Source: Lysobacter sp. BMK333-48F3 (lineage in GTDB: Bacteria > Pseudomonadota > Gammaproteobacteria > Xanthomonadales > Xanthomonadaceae). From it: a DNA stretch of 64,000 nucleotides. The notes below the pieces were generated by a model that had not been told where the DNA came from, did not search any database, and worked only from the letters and a program-made list of their open reading frames with translations. Of the stretch, positions 43,901-48,024 are shown piece by piece. Location: assembly GCF_019733395.1 (NCBI RefSeq), contig NZ_JAIHOO010000001.1:1-64000 (forward strand). The letters run 5' to 3'. Made by a program: the position numbers and the translations under genes. Position 1 is the stretch's first letter. Each line of letters starts with the position of its first letter.

Positions 43901-46448
43901 ACTGCAACGGCAACGGCGGCAGCGGATCGGGCCGACCTTGCGCGTAGGCCGCGTACAGCGCGCCCAACTCGCGCACCAGCACGCCCTGCGACCAGCCGTC
44001 GGAGACGATGTGGTGCTGGACCAGCACCAGCACGTGCTCATCGGCCTGTAGGCGCAGCAGCCGCGCGCGCACCGGCGGTTGCGCCGCCAGGTCGAACGGC
44101 GCCGCGGCCCAGCCGCTGCAAGCCTGCTGCAGCGCCGCCTCGCGCTCCTCTGCCGGCAGCGCTTCCAGATCCTCGCGTTGCAGCGTCCAGCCGGCCTCGT
44201 CCCGCACCACCTGCACCGGACCGTCCGCGCCGTGCTCGAACACCGTGCGCAGCGATTCGTGCCGCTCGCCGATCCGCTGCAAGGCCCGCGCCAGGGCCGA
44301 CTCGTCCAGCGCACCGCGCAGGCGCACGCCGGCGGCGATGTGGTAGGCCGCACCGGCCGCCGCGTCCAGTCGGTCCAGGAACCACAGCCGCTGCTGCGAC
44401 CACGACAGCGGCAGCGGCCGGCGGCGGTCGGCGGCGGGCAAGATCTCGACATCGCTGCGCCGCGCCGAGCGCAGGCTGTGGGCCAGGCCGGCGAGCGTCG
44501 GCGACGCGAACAGGTCCGCCGGCGCCAACTCCACCGCGAAGCTTTCGCGCAGGCGCGCGATCAGCATGCTGGCCCGCAACGAATCCAGGCCCAATGCGAA
44601 CAGATCCTGGTGCGGGTCCTGCGGCACCGCGCCGATCGCCTCGCCGACGATCCGCGCCAACCGCTCGGCGACGCCATCGTCCGGCTGCGGCGGTGCCGCC
44701 GCGTCGGCGCCGGCTTGCTCGACCGACCATTGCCACAACGCGGCGAACTCGCCGGCGCGCAAAAGCTCGCGGCAACGGCCGCGCTGCACCTTGCCGCTGG
44801 AAGTGCGCGGCAGATGCCCGGCGCGCACCAGCACGATGGCGGAGACCTCATAGATATCGTGGGTTTCGGCCAGCGCAGCACGGATCCTGGCCGCCAGCCC
44901 GGCGGTGTCCGACGGCGCCGCGCCGGATACTTCCTGGACGACGGCCAAGGCGCCGGAATCCTCGTCGTCGAGCGCGAACACCGCGCAGCCGTCGGCGCTG
45001 AAGGCCGGATCCGCCGTGGCCACGGTTTGCTCGATGTCCTGCGGATACAGGTTGCGTCCGCCCAGGATCAGCAGTTCTTTCGAACGGCCGGCGATATAGA
45101 GCTCGCCGGCGTGCAGGAAACCCAGATCGCCGGTGCGCAGCCAGGTCTCGCCGTCGCGTTCGACCAGGCTCTCTCGCGTGCGTTCCGGCTGCCGCCAATA
45201 ACCGGTCGTCACCGAAGCGCCGCTGACCAGGATTTCGCCGATCGCTCCGTGCTGGGCCGGGCCGTCGCCGACCGGATCGGCGATCGACACGCGTACGCCG
45301 GCCGGGGCGCCGACGCTGGCCAGTTCGATGCCGTCGTGGCCCGTCGCGGCGACCGCCCATCCCTGCGCCAACGCGGCGCGGTCCAGCAGCATCGTACGCA
45401 GCGGTTCGCCGGCGCCGCGCACATGCGCGGCGACCAGCAAGGTGGCTTCGGCCAGACCGTAGGCCGGTGTCAGCGCACCTGCCGCGAACCCGCGGTCGGC
45501 ATAGGCCTGGGCGAAGCGGCGCAAGGTGTCCGGGCGGATCCGCTCGGCGCCGTTCACCGCTACCCGCACGCTGTCCAGCGCCAGCCCCCGCAACTGCGGA
45601 TCGTCCGCGCGTTCGGCCAGCAAGGCGTAGGCGAAATTCGGCGCCACCGTCAGGGTCGCGCGATAGCGCGACAGCGCCTGCAGCCAACGCTGCGGCCGGC
45701 GCATGAACGCCGCCGGCGAGAACTGCACGCAACTGGCGCCGGCGAACAGCGGATAGGCGATCGCGCCGACCAGGCCCATGTCGTGGAACGGCGGCAACCA
45801 CGACACCACGACGTCGTCCTGGCCCATGCCGTACCGGGCCACGGCAGCGGCGCAGTTGGCGACCAGATTGCCGTGGGTGACGATCACGCCCTTGGGGGCG
45901 GAAGTCGAGCCAGAGGTGTACTGCAGCACCGCAGGCGTGGAATCCGCCACCGCGCGCGCTTCGCGCCCGGTCCGGTCGGCGCTTGCTGGCGCTTGCTGGC
46001 GCGGATCGAACCAGGTCGCGCCCGCGGCGATCGCGCCGAACTCGCGCGTGCAGCGTTCGCGCACCCCGTCCAGGGCGATGCAGACCGCCGGACGGCAATC
46101 CTCGAAGATCGCGCGCAAGCGTGGCAGGGCGCGCCGGCTACCCGGCGGATACGCCGGCACCGCTATCAACCCGGCGCGCAGACAGGCCAGGAAAGCGACG
46201 ATGTAGTCCAGCGACGGCGGCAACAGCAGCAGCACGCGCTCGCCGCTCGCGGCCAGGTCTTCCAGCGCGTCCGCCATGCGCGCGACTTCGCGCTCCAGGC
46301 CGGCGTAGTCCAAAGCGGCACCGTCGCCCTCGCCGTCCTCCAGGAAGCGGAACGCGACGCGCCCGCGCTGTTGCGTATCCCCGGCGCGGCGGGACAGCAC
46401 CTGCGCGAGCGAAAAACACGTCGAAGACACGACCACGGCTGACTCCAT
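25989..46448 (-). CDS. Giant NRPS with FAAL loading: FAAL-ACP-(C-A-T)-(C-A-nMT-T)-(C-C-A-T)-(Cdual-A-T)-(C-A-T)
   Basis: A 6819-aa protein. Approximate positions: FAAL 1-580; ACP 590-660; C1 670-1136; A1 1136-1596; T1 1600-1676; C2 1706-2153; A2 with N-methyltransferase 2183-3072; T2 3079-3156; C3 3170-3620; a second C 3629-4053; A3 4069-4569; T3; dual-type C 4683-5126; A4 5133-5640; T4; C6 5746-6190; A5 6206-6683; T5 6690-6763. Codes read by eye: A1 and A5 D-L-F-N-N-A-L-T-Y-K (Ala-like); A2 D-A-Q-D-L-G-A-V-N-K (Gln-like); A3 D-F-W-S-V-G-M-V-H-K (Thr-like); A4 D-L-Y-D-F-S-L-V-W-K (Cys-like). The last 50 residues are a charged tail unlike the LLALLDE ends of the other synthetases. It starts the lipopeptide. 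Module 1 and module 5 share long near-identical DNA. Confidence 0.96.
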   Translation of the reverse strand: MESAVVVSSTCFSLAQVLSRRAGDTQQRGRVAFRFLEDGEGDGAALDYAGLEREVARMADALEDLAASGERVLLLLPPSLDYIVAFLACLRAGLIAVPAYPPGSRRALPRLRAIFEDCRPAVCIALDGVRERCTREFGAIAAGATWFDPRQQAPASADRTGREARAVADSTPAVLQYTSGSTSAPKGVIVTHGNLVANCAAAVARYGMGQDDVVVSWLPPFHDMGLVGAIAYPLFAGASCVQFSPAAFMRRPQRWLQALSRYRATLTVAPNFAYALLAERADDPQLRGLALDSVRVAVNGAERIRPDTLRRFAQAYADRGFAAGALTPAYGLAEATLLVAAHVRGAGEPLRTMLLDRAALAQGWAVAATGHDGIELASVGAPAGVRVSIADPVGDGPAQHGAIGEILVSGASVTTGYWRQPERTRESLVERDGETWLRTGDLGFLHAGELYIAGRSKELLILGGRNLYPQDIEQTVATADPAFSADGCAVFALDDEDSGALAVVQEVSGAAPSDTAGLAARIRAALAETHDIYEVSAIVLVRAGHLPRTSSGKVQRGRCRELLRAGEFAALWQWSVEQAGADAAAPPQPDDGVAERLARIVGEAIGAVPQDPHQDLFALGLDSLRASMLIARLRESFAVELAPADLFASPTLAGLAHSLRSARRSDVEILPAADRRRPLPLSWSQQRLWFLDRLDAAAGAAYHIAAGVRLRGALDESALARALQRIGERHESLRTVFEHGADGPVQVVRDEAGWTLQREDLEALPAEEREAALQQACSGWAAAPFDLAAQPPVRARLLRLQADEHVLVLVQHHIVSDGWSQGVLVRELGALYAAYAQGRPDPLPPLPLQYADYAAWQRARLSQADQADQVEAWCAQLRGAPELLALPSDRPRPPVQSYRGGRLAVRLDAPLTRRLRELAQAQGTTLYTVLLAGWSALLSRLSGQDDVVIGSPAANRPRVELEGLIGFFVNTLALRMRVEEGATTAALLAQARARVLEGQGRQEVPFERVVEALHPQRSLSHSPVFQTLLSLDNTPQRSLALPGLEVEGYAVAHGATQFDLSLTLREEGAELSGAIEYASDLFDASTVARWSHWLERLLGAMADSPEAAVASLPLLDEQERRQLLQASAGASAEASDRTLVELFEAQVARTPEAVALRSGEAQLSYAQLEAASNRVAHALIGLGVVPDACVGLCADRGVELIVGLLGILKAGGAYVPLDPGYPRERVLQMLDDAAPVAVVSAGGAAARLGIDGYRVLEVEATADSPQTHAPEVALRPEHLAYVIYTSGSTGRPKGVAIEHRNTANLLAWAQGAFQPQDLARTVCSTSVNFDLAVFELFVPLTQGGSVVLVQDLLRAGAELEGATLVNTVPSVLKAVLDAGGLPASVRGINLAGEPLKRELVEQAFAQTQTAWVANLYGPTETTTYSTWVSMPRDAGFVSGIGVPVANTRAYVVDERGELVPPGVVGELWLGGAGVARGYLHRPELTAERFIDDPFAEGGRIYRTGDLVRRRRDGGLDYLGRNDFQVKLRGYRIELGEIESALQACAGVREAVVVAHGDAGGERRLVAYWLGEAVEAASLRSQLQSRLPEYMLPSTYVHMERWPLTPNGKLDRAALPAPEGEAHARQAYEAPQGEVEQALAQLWTQLLGVERIGRHDHFFALGGHSLLAVRLQARVQERLGVELPLREVFAEPTLAGQARRVQAAGSAGLPAIVPALRGQRLPLSWSQQRLWFLDRLDAAAGAAYHVAAGLRLHGALDEAALERALARIVERHEALRTRFEDVDGEPEQRIEPAAGFALRRVDLSMLAPAARDAALQAQLHEEAQARFDLARGPLIRGRLLKLAADENALLVTQHHIVSDGWSLGVLVEELRALYGAYAQGLDDPLPPLPVQYADYALWQRGWLSGARWETQSDYWREQLRGAPELLALPSDRPRPPVQSYAGRMHALRLDAGLTQRLRELAQAHGATLYMVLLAGWSALLSRLSGQGEVVVGTAVANRRDNRLEGLIGFFVNTLALRLELPREASTTQWLDSVKRVALDAFVHQDVPFAQVVESVAPQRNLGHNPLVQAMFVLQNAPRGGDPSLRGLGVEQIAMPHTTTQFDLSLSLSETGDGLSGTIEYASDLFDASTVARWACWLERLLQGMAQTPQAPVASLELLDAQERTQLLHRSAGASAAPADRTWVERFQAQAARTPEAIALRSGEAQLSYAQLEAASNRVAHALIGLGVVPDACVGLCAERGLELIVGLLGILKAGGAYVPLDPGYPRERVLHMLDDATPVAVVSAGGSAARLGIDGYRVLEVEATADSEQTHAPEVALRPEHLAYVIYTSGSTGRPKGVMVEHRQLLHLWQGMRERVFDALPCALRVALNASVSFDASLQALVQLASGHALCVVPAAVRADAGRMLQFLQAEAVAVFDCTPAQLDLLIQGGLFETPLPQLRAILVGGEAFPAAAWKRAAAAPVACYNAYGPSECTVNSTLARVGAERGPHLGEPLPGVQAYVVEADGRLAAPGVVGELWLGGHGVARGYLRRPELNAERFIDNPFGDGRLYRSGDLVRRHADGTLEYLGRNDDQVKIRGYRIELGEIQARLRASEGVRDALVTLVRDRDGEPRIAAYIVPDPAAADASAADAQVEQWSGVFDEQADEDGGDGSDRFDTIGWNSSYTREAIPAESMREWLDATLDRIRSLSPRKVLEVGCGTGLLLQNLAAGSRRYVGTDLSARTVAKLARRIARDPAIAAVAQVAAAPAHDLAAVEGRFDTAILNSVAQYFPDADYLERTLAAMLARLEPGGCLFVGDIRHWGLGEAFHLSVALHQATAGAGDAQLLEQARRRALADRELLVDPSWFLALRDRYPQICDIRILPKLGELHTEMTAFRYDVVVRTRGETAEPAPVPRPDWRDWRDAAALEAALDAAAADPSSIVGLRGIAHPWVAPFARMLEQRCVAPKSLPYRPQAETDGPSLGVTPAELAAMCARRGLSLRLSWADSGGDGRYDAAIGAEAQLQALTGASFPSAPPPSSLHSWPLLAAACADLPMRLRAALARELPDYMLPSAFVPMARWPLTAGGKLDRAALPPPDEGALARRAFVAPADGAEAALAGLWRDLLGIERVGRHDHFFELGGHSLMAVRLVARIEEALGVQLPLREVFEHPTLEAMAAQAGRARAGRLPPVAATARDRDLPLSWAQQRLWFLDRMDPEGAAAYRMPGWFRLEGELDAAALRRALDAVVARHETLRTRFPELDGTARQEVLPAESGFALEQIDLSHLAEDAAWAAARAACLEQLQAGFDLALDTPIRGLLARIGPRCHALLVLQHHIASDGWSVAILAQEVSALYAAFAAGRADPLPPLAVQYADYAAWQRESLPAPLLDQHLAFWRAHLRGAPDRLELPTDFPRPAAPSTRGGELIRHLDAPLCDALRAFGAGRGMTLFMTALTAWTALMARLSGQDDIVVGAPVANRVRAELEPLIGFFINSLPLRLRLDAAETFEGLARQAKAVALDAYRHQDLPFERIVEAVRPEHGRASHAPLFQTMLLCQNMPRSELDLPGIEATALEPLQIGAKCDLTLYLSEERGRIELRYEYAADLFDRASIERCANHFEALLRTMTQAPATAIVAAPLAGVAAATTSVAAADGDCFALSPHQERLWFIETFEAGSLYPSSPTYHNLPLLMRLSGAVDADRLRAALTRVVAAQPALRTRIVAGEGRLGQRFADEAEVPWSELEAEADPVPAALAWIAEPMPLAEGALLRARLYRSAADSGLLALAVHHIVADRAALAQIAEAIAQAYDGVEPAATEPGEYLSRLHRGQDARLTFQPDALYWRRQLRAPLQAVELPLNRARPTIHTYTAARLAFRIDAAVAASVRATAARIGADQAAVAGAAFAALIRRYAGHEDIVFGTSAAASTTGVVGAFANLQTIRQRIGADTRLDALLADSARLRAEAAAHAQVPFDRLVQWLAPEKDMSRTALFDLLFQFEPAASLRQSADLGWRIVETNLGYGKNDLHLLVAEDDDGYACHLVYNADFFDPWLAGQIAGHYAALLAAAAGDGAQTVDRLPLLSATEIDRQRKLAHGAQADYPRAQTLHGLIGLQAERAPQRIAILDQDASLDYATLDARSNRLARLLLARGAAPGDRIGLLAARSVEAGVAILAILKAGCAYVPLDPDAPGERIAFALADAGVRLAAVAGGAALPPLPAGCQALSSDDPAAARLSDAAIGIDVQADADAYVIYTSGSTGQPKGVPISHRNVVRLLVNEALPFDFDGDDVWSVFHSFAFDFSVWELFGAWVHGASAAIVPAALRLDPRGFADWLAQQRVSVLSQTPSAFQALARMLPEAADLSALRYVVFGGESLNPAKLAPFQQRHPQVALVNMYGITETCVHVTFKRLGAAELASADNNVGRPIPTTSVYILGPDRQLLPYGAVGEIYVGGLGLARGYLNREALTAERFVADPFQPGGVLYRSGDLGRLLENGDIQHLGRIDQQVQLRGFRIEPGEIEAALLRLPAIEEAAVTARADLSGDLRLVAYLVPARGAQLDVAGLRAALSATLADYMIPSAFVPMAALPLTRNGKLDSERLPAPDRDAVGALAYQPPQGRTEALIAETWAQLFDLPRVGRHDHFFHLGGHSLMVVALIERLARRGLRLDVRSVFSAPVLCDLAALAADAEPPSAPAGPARLPQLELAGVGAALAAARGRIDDLEDAYPLSPLQQGMLFHHLRDEGPDAYLIRTLLQFDRREDLQAFADGLQAMIDRHGILRTSVHWQGLEEPLQLVHRSARLRVEPVAPAPGATATQALLEASDPARLRLDLTRPPLLRAWSAYDEGSGAWLLALLNHHIVSDHVSLELILAQVAARVRGEPDANHEAAPYREFIESVAATPDAAHAEYFSRLLATVDEITAPFGVATVADGVTGASNAVRRVEAELALRLRECAREAGVSAAAVFHLAWALALGASSGRSDVVFGTVLSGRLQNPALAATPGVFINTLPMRVDLDAESSRAALRAVHAQMGALLEHEHASLSLAQRCSGLGAGLAPFAALINYRHSAGLLAGIEDAGGTGAADQAFGMRLLASDEHTHYPLALSVDDYGAGFALKAHCAKGIEPDAALDRVEHALRSLIGALEDEVRGGPVAMPSALPCVSAAERARLTLDWNATARDYPQEVMHAGFERQVRLQPQAPAVLCGEERWSYQTLNRHANRIAHGLLAEGVRAGDRVGILLERGPWMLAAVLAVVKAGAAYVPLDPAHPPQRLRETLQDCTPARVLSQRSLARHEGVSAVPVLCVDEAERWDGQAQTNPSASGIGTDPQALAYVIYTSGSTGRPKGVMVRHAAAANLFAWVEASFGMGPSDRVLFTTSLSFDLSVYDLFGMLWSGGSVQVARSEEVRDPARLVELLRSGITFWDSAPAVFAGLLGSLQGEVSSDLRLAFFSGDWIGLDLPDALRRAFPRCEVVALGGATEATVWSNYHRVGQVDPGWKSIPYGRPIWNARYYVLDGRGEPSPVGVPGDLYIAGACLAAGYWNRPELTAERFVADPFVAGERMYRTGDRARYWADGTLEFLGRSDFQVKVRGYRIELGEIESALQACAGVREAVVAAHGEVGGERRLVAYWLGEAVEAASLRSQLQSRLPEYMLPSAYVHMERWPLTPNGKLDRATLPAPEGEAHARQAYEAPQGEVEQALAQLWTQLLGVERIGRHDHFFALGGHSLLAVRLQARVQERLGVELPLREVFAEPTLAGQARRVQAAGSAGLPAIVPVPRGQRLPLSWSQQRLWFLDRLDAAAGAAYHVAAGLRLHGALDEAALERALARIVERHEALRTRFEDVDGEPEQRIEPAAGFALRRVDLSMLAPAARDAALQVQLHEEAQARFDLARGPLIRGRLLKLATDEHALLVTQHHIVSDGWSLGVLVEELRALYGAYAQGLDDPLPPLPVQYADYALWQRGWLSGARWETQSDYWREQLRGAPELLALPSDRLRPPVQSYAGRMHALRLDAGLTQRLRELAQANGATLYMVLLAGWSALLSRLSGQGEVVVGSPMANRPRVELEGLIGFFVNTLALRTRVEDSASVAALLASVRETTLAAYEHQDLPFDRVVDAVQPSRTLGHAPIFQSLLVLDNAAGGPAATLAGLRVEALSIPHATTQFDISLSLSETEDGLSGAIEYASDLFDASTVARWSRWLERLLEAMADSPEAAVASLPLLDEQERRQLLQASAGVSVEASDRTLVELFEAQVARTPEAVALRSGEAQLSYAQLEAASNRVAHALIGLGVAPDACVGLCADRGVELIVGLLGILKAGGAYVPLDPGYPRERVLQMLDDAAPVAVVSAGGAAARLGIDGYRVLEVEATVDSPQTHAPEVALRPEHLAYVIYTSGSTGRPKGVAIEHRNTANLLAWAQGAFQPQDLARTVCSTSVNFDLAVFELFVPLTQGGSVVLVQDLLRAGAELEGATLVNTVPSVLKAVLDAGGLPASVRGINLAGEPLKRELVEQAFAQTQAAWVANLYGPTETTTYSTWVSMPRDAGFVSGIGVPVANTRAYVVDERGELVPPGVVGELWLGGAGVARGYLHRPGLTAERFIEDPFADGGRIYRTGDLVRRRRDGGLDYLGRNDFQVKLRGYRIELGEIESALQACVGVREAVVAAHGDAGGERRLVAYWLGEAADAASLRSQLQSRLPEYMLPSAYVHMERWPLTPNGKLDRAALPAPEGEAHARQAYEAPQGEVEQALAQLWTQLLGVERIGRHDHFFALGGHSLLLVRLQAMIERRLQRRLSMVELFTHTSVAQLAAFVRDGERDAGRLADSDRRGEQRRDALRRRRGRRAAAEDAAAEHEIELED
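26230..28020 (-). repeat. Module-5 A-T block, near-identical to 41446-43236
   Basis: Copy 1 of a direct repeat with a constant offset of 15216 bases. It covers the T domain, the whole Ala-type A domain and the end of the preceding C domain. The two copies diverge abruptly just past 28020/43236. The blocks are intragenic and in frame. Confidence 0.85.
28380..29780 (-). repeat. C-domain/T-domain block, near-identical to 40470-41870
   Basis: Copy 1 of a direct repeat with offset 12090. It spans the module-5 C domain, the preceding T domain and the tail of A4. Only scattered substitutions are visible between the copies. Confidence 0.8.
29362..31061 (-). repeat. Cys-type A-T block, second copy
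   Basis: Copy 2 of the block at 11156-12855, encoding A4 and part of T4 of the 6819-aa NRPS. The two Cys-like modules therefore arose by duplication or were homogenised by gene conversion. Confidence 0.87.
31070..32400 (-). other. Dual-type condensation domain (module 4 of the large NRPS)
   Basis: It begins AYPLSPLQQGMLFHHL followed by RDEGPD. The HH(I/L)xxxxGD signature is kept except that the Gly position is Pro. The catalytic motif is HHIVSDHVSLE. It is closely related to the domain at 4420-5740. If it is dual, the Thr-like residue of module 3 is epimerised. The altered signature makes this less certain than in the other copy. Confidence 0.55.
34270..35560 (-). other. Second, tandem condensation-like domain of module 3
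   Basis: A full-length, divergent C-fold domain (about 425 aa) directly after an ordinary C domain with no A or T between them. It begins LSPHQERLWFIETFEAG and keeps HHxxxD (HHIVADRAAL), but the Gly after the Asp is Arg. The usual IGFFVNTL region reads VVGAFANLQTI. Its role is unknown: it could be the true acceptor C domain, a modifying C domain, or a recruitment platform for a tailoring enzyme. Confidence 0.75.
37390..38570 (-). other. N-methyltransferase domain inserted in A2
   Basis: A SAM-dependent methyltransferase with motif VLEVGCGTGLLLQNL (about 38340-38385), preceded by WNSSYTREAIPAESM, which is typical of NRPS N-methyltransferases. It is inserted between A8 (NDDQVKIRGYRIELGEI) and A9 (LPDYMLPS). 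It is predicted to N-methylate the Gln-like residue of module 2. Confidence 0.9.
38707..39895 (-). repeat. Gln-type A domain, inverted repeat arm with 48092-49280
   Basis: This 1.19-kb segment of A2 is near-identical to the plus-strand segment 48092-49280 read in the opposite direction. Paired coordinates sum to 87987 throughout. Similarity stops after the A8 motif, where this copy continues into the N-methyltransferase. Confidence 0.9.
40470..41870 (-). repeat. C-domain/T-domain block, near-identical to 28380-29780
   Basis: Copy 2 of the 1.4-kb block. It spans the module-2 C domain, T1 and the tail of A1. Confidence 0.8.
41446..43236 (-). repeat. Module-1 A-T block, near-identical to 26230-28020
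   Basis: Copy 2 of the 1.8-kb direct repeat described at 26230. Module 1 and module 5 therefore share one A-domain history, consistent with both having the same specificity code. Confidence 0.85.
42581..44441 (-). repeat. C domain plus A N-terminus block, second copy
   Basis: Copy 2 of the block at 15540-17400, forming C1 and the start of A1 in the 6819-aa NRPS. Confidence 0.9.
44470..46448 (-). other. FAAL-ACP loading didomain
   Basis: The N-terminal AMP-ligase has QYTSGSTSAPKGV, WLPPFHDMGLVG and the LTPAYGLAEATL region typical of fatty acyl-AMP ligases, followed by an ACP with LFALGLDSLRASM. FAALs activate free fatty acids as acyl-adenylates and load them on the adjacent ACP, so the peptide should be N-acylated. 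Confidence 0.92.
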
Positions 46449-46484
46449 TCTGGACCACGGGCAAAGAAAACCGGTATTCCTCGC

Positions 46485-46508
46485 GCTGCCGCATCCGCAC
46501 GGCAGCGA
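46485..46508. repeat. Inverted repeat between acyltransferase and NRPS genes
   Basis: The arms cgctgccg and cggcagcg flank an 8-base loop in the 69-base gap before the NRPS start. No T-tract follows on the transcribed strand, so an mRNA hairpin or weak attenuator is possible. Coordinates may be off by a base. Confidence 0.35.
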
Positions 46509-46517
46509 TATCCTGTA

Positions 46518-47393
46518 CTAGGCTTGCGGCACGACGGCGTGGCTGCGAAGGCGCCGGTTGATCCAGAAATAAGCCGAAGGGCTGCGCCGGATCGCGTCCT
46601 CTAGGATGCGATTGACCCGCGCCGCGTCGGCGGCCGCGTCTTCGCCGAAGCCTTCCAGCGGCGGCGACAGCGCGATGCGGCTGCCGCCGCGCTCGCGGTG
46701 GTGGGTGAAGGCGACCACCGCCGCCCCGCTCAGCTTGACCAGGCGAGTGGCGGACGACAGCGTATGCAGCAGCATGCCGAAGAAAGGCGCCGGCACCTGG
46801 TTACGGTCGCGATACTCCTGGTCCGGCGCGAACCACAGCACCGCGCCCTCGCGCAGCATGGACAGCACGCCGCGCACGTCGCTGCGCTCGATCATGGTGA
46901 TCTGCCGCCGGCCGCGCGACTTGCGCGACACCGCGTCGACCAGCGGATTCGGACGGCGCAGGTACATCGCGCACAGCGGAATGCGTTCGTTCAACAGCAA
47001 CACCGCGTTTTCCATGTCGCTGAAGTGGAAGCCCAACAGCAGCACGCCGCGGCCCCGCGACGCCAGCTCCTGCAGATGCTCGAGCCCCTCGACCACGCAG
47101 GGCTGCGAGGACGCGTCGCCGAACCACCAACGCCCCTTCTCCAGATAGCCCAGCACCGCCTGGGCCAGGCTGCTGCGGCCGATGCCGGCCCGTTCGCGTT
47201 CGCTCAGTTCGGGAAAACACAGCGCCAGGTTGTCGAGCACGATCCGGCGCGAATCGGCCGAGCCCCACCAGTAGACCGCGCCGGCAACGTTGGAGATCGG
47301 CGCCAGCAGCCGCAACGGCAGCACGCTCGCCAAACGCAGAATCGACAGTTCCAGACCCGCCGCAATCCATTGTCGAACTGTCATTCCCGACAT
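46518..47393 (-). CDS. LpxL/HtrB-family lysophospholipid-type acyltransferase
   Basis: A 291-aa member of the lipid A biosynthesis acyltransferase family, close to the usual 300 aa. The catalytic HX4E motif is HFSDMEN (about residue 120). Family blocks follow: MYLRRPNPLVD, LREGAVLWFAPDQEY and the C-terminal NRILEDAIRRSPSAYFWINRR. An N-terminal hydrophobic stretch (LRLASVLPLRLLAPISN) would hold it at the inner membrane. I chose the ATG at 47393 (MSGMTVRQW) because GGAG lies 8 bases upstream; 47384 is the alternative. It is the first gene of the minus-strand operon, 69 bases before the NRPS. The family acylates lipid A precursors. In this context it may acylate the peptide, provide self-protection by altering lipid A, or be unrelated. 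Confidence 0.88.
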   Translation of the reverse strand: MSGMTVRQWIAAGLELSILRLASVLPLRLLAPISNVAGAVYWWGSADSRRIVLDNLALCFPELSERERAGIGRSSLAQAVLGYLEKGRWWFGDASSQPCVVEGLEHLQELASRGRGVLLLGFHFSDMENAVLLLNERIPLCAMYLRRPNPLVDAVSRKSRGRRQITMIERSDVRGVLSMLREGAVLWFAPDQEYRDRNQVPAPFFGMLLHTLSSATRLVKLSGAAVVAFTHHRERGGSRIALSPPLEGFGEDAAADAARVNRILEDAIRRSPSAYFWINRRLRSHAVVPQA

Positions 47394-47500
47394 CAACCAG
47401 ACTCCATGTTCGCTGGGAAAACCCCGCCCGGCGCGCCCCCGACGCGCCACGGCGGTTCGATGCATGCAAGCGGCGCAGCGACCGGCCCGATCATCCGCTG
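47325..47500. repeat. Degenerate direct duplication, unit A
   Basis: This unit covers the 5' end and leader of the acyltransferase gene. It reappears about 311-316 bases to the right. Best-conserved cores are gcaatccattgtcgaactg (47362 onward) and a catgcaagcggcgc stretch (47463 onward). Confidence 0.7.
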
Positions 47501-47709
47501 GGATGCGGGGACAGGTACGCGCTTTGCGGGCGCCGCCGCAGCGCGGGCCGAACTTCGCCGCGTGCGGCTGGGTCGAAACCGGCCGCCGGGCGGCGGTCGC
47601 GGCGATTTCGATCGACCGTCTGCGTGAGCGACGGCCGCTGGCTCGCCAGACCTAGTATCGACGGTTCGTCGTCTACTGCAATCCATTGCCGAACTGTCAT
47701 TTCTGACAC
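47491..47709 (-). pseudogene. Truncated copy of the acyltransferase N-terminus
   Basis: From a GTG at 47709 with GGGAG upstream, the frame reads VSEMTVRQWIAVDDEPSILG, matching MSGMTVRQWIAAGLELSIL of the intact gene. After about 25 residues it has no similarity and ends after 72 codons at 47491. I read it as a decayed duplicate created with the direct repeat. It could still be translated as a short leader peptide. Confidence 0.5.
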
Positions 47710-47815
47710 TACGCCGACTCCCTGCCTACCGAAACGACGACACTCGACGCGTCCCCAACGCCCCGAGGTACTCCATGCACGCAAGCGGCGCGCCGATCGC
47801 CCCATTCATCCGGCG
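47641..47815. repeat. Degenerate direct duplication, unit B
   Basis: Partner of unit A. The core from 47678 differs from that at 47362 by one base in 24, and the second core begins at 47774. Spacing drifts from 316 to 311 bases, so small indels have accumulated. Confidence 0.7.
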
Positions 47816-47965
47816 CACGATCCGGCCAAGTCCGTTCTTGCTGATGCCACCGCAGTATATTGAAGCCGTCATCGCGCACAACCTGTCGGACGAACGCGCG
47901 CATACGACGGCGATTCCAAATTCGCAGTAGCAACCTGACATGGACTCGTCGTAAGGTTATGCGCC

Positions 47966-47992
47966 GCATTGCCCGGAATTTTTCCGCAATGC
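47966..47992 (+). promoter_or_regulatory. Leader hairpin upstream of the A-T-C NRPS
   Basis: The arms gcattgc and gcaatgc are perfect. An inner ggaa/ttcc pairing closes around a T loop, with a CC bulge. It ends 32 bases before the chosen start at 48025. It could act as an operator or a 5'-UTR structure. Confidence 0.35.
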
Positions 47993-48024
47993 AACAGGAC
48001 CCCGTCGCTGCAAGGATTCGTGGC

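Larger units (their letters stand above)
47394..48024. promoter_or_regulatory. Divergent intergenic region (0.63 kb)
   Basis: This separates the minus-strand lipopeptide operon from the plus-strand A-T-C operon, so both promoters should lie here. It contains duplication unit B, the truncated acyltransferase copy and a hairpin at 47966-47992. The right third (about 47880-47960) is somewhat less GC-rich than the surroundings. I could not identify convincing -35/-10 boxes or a known operator. Confidence 0.5.
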
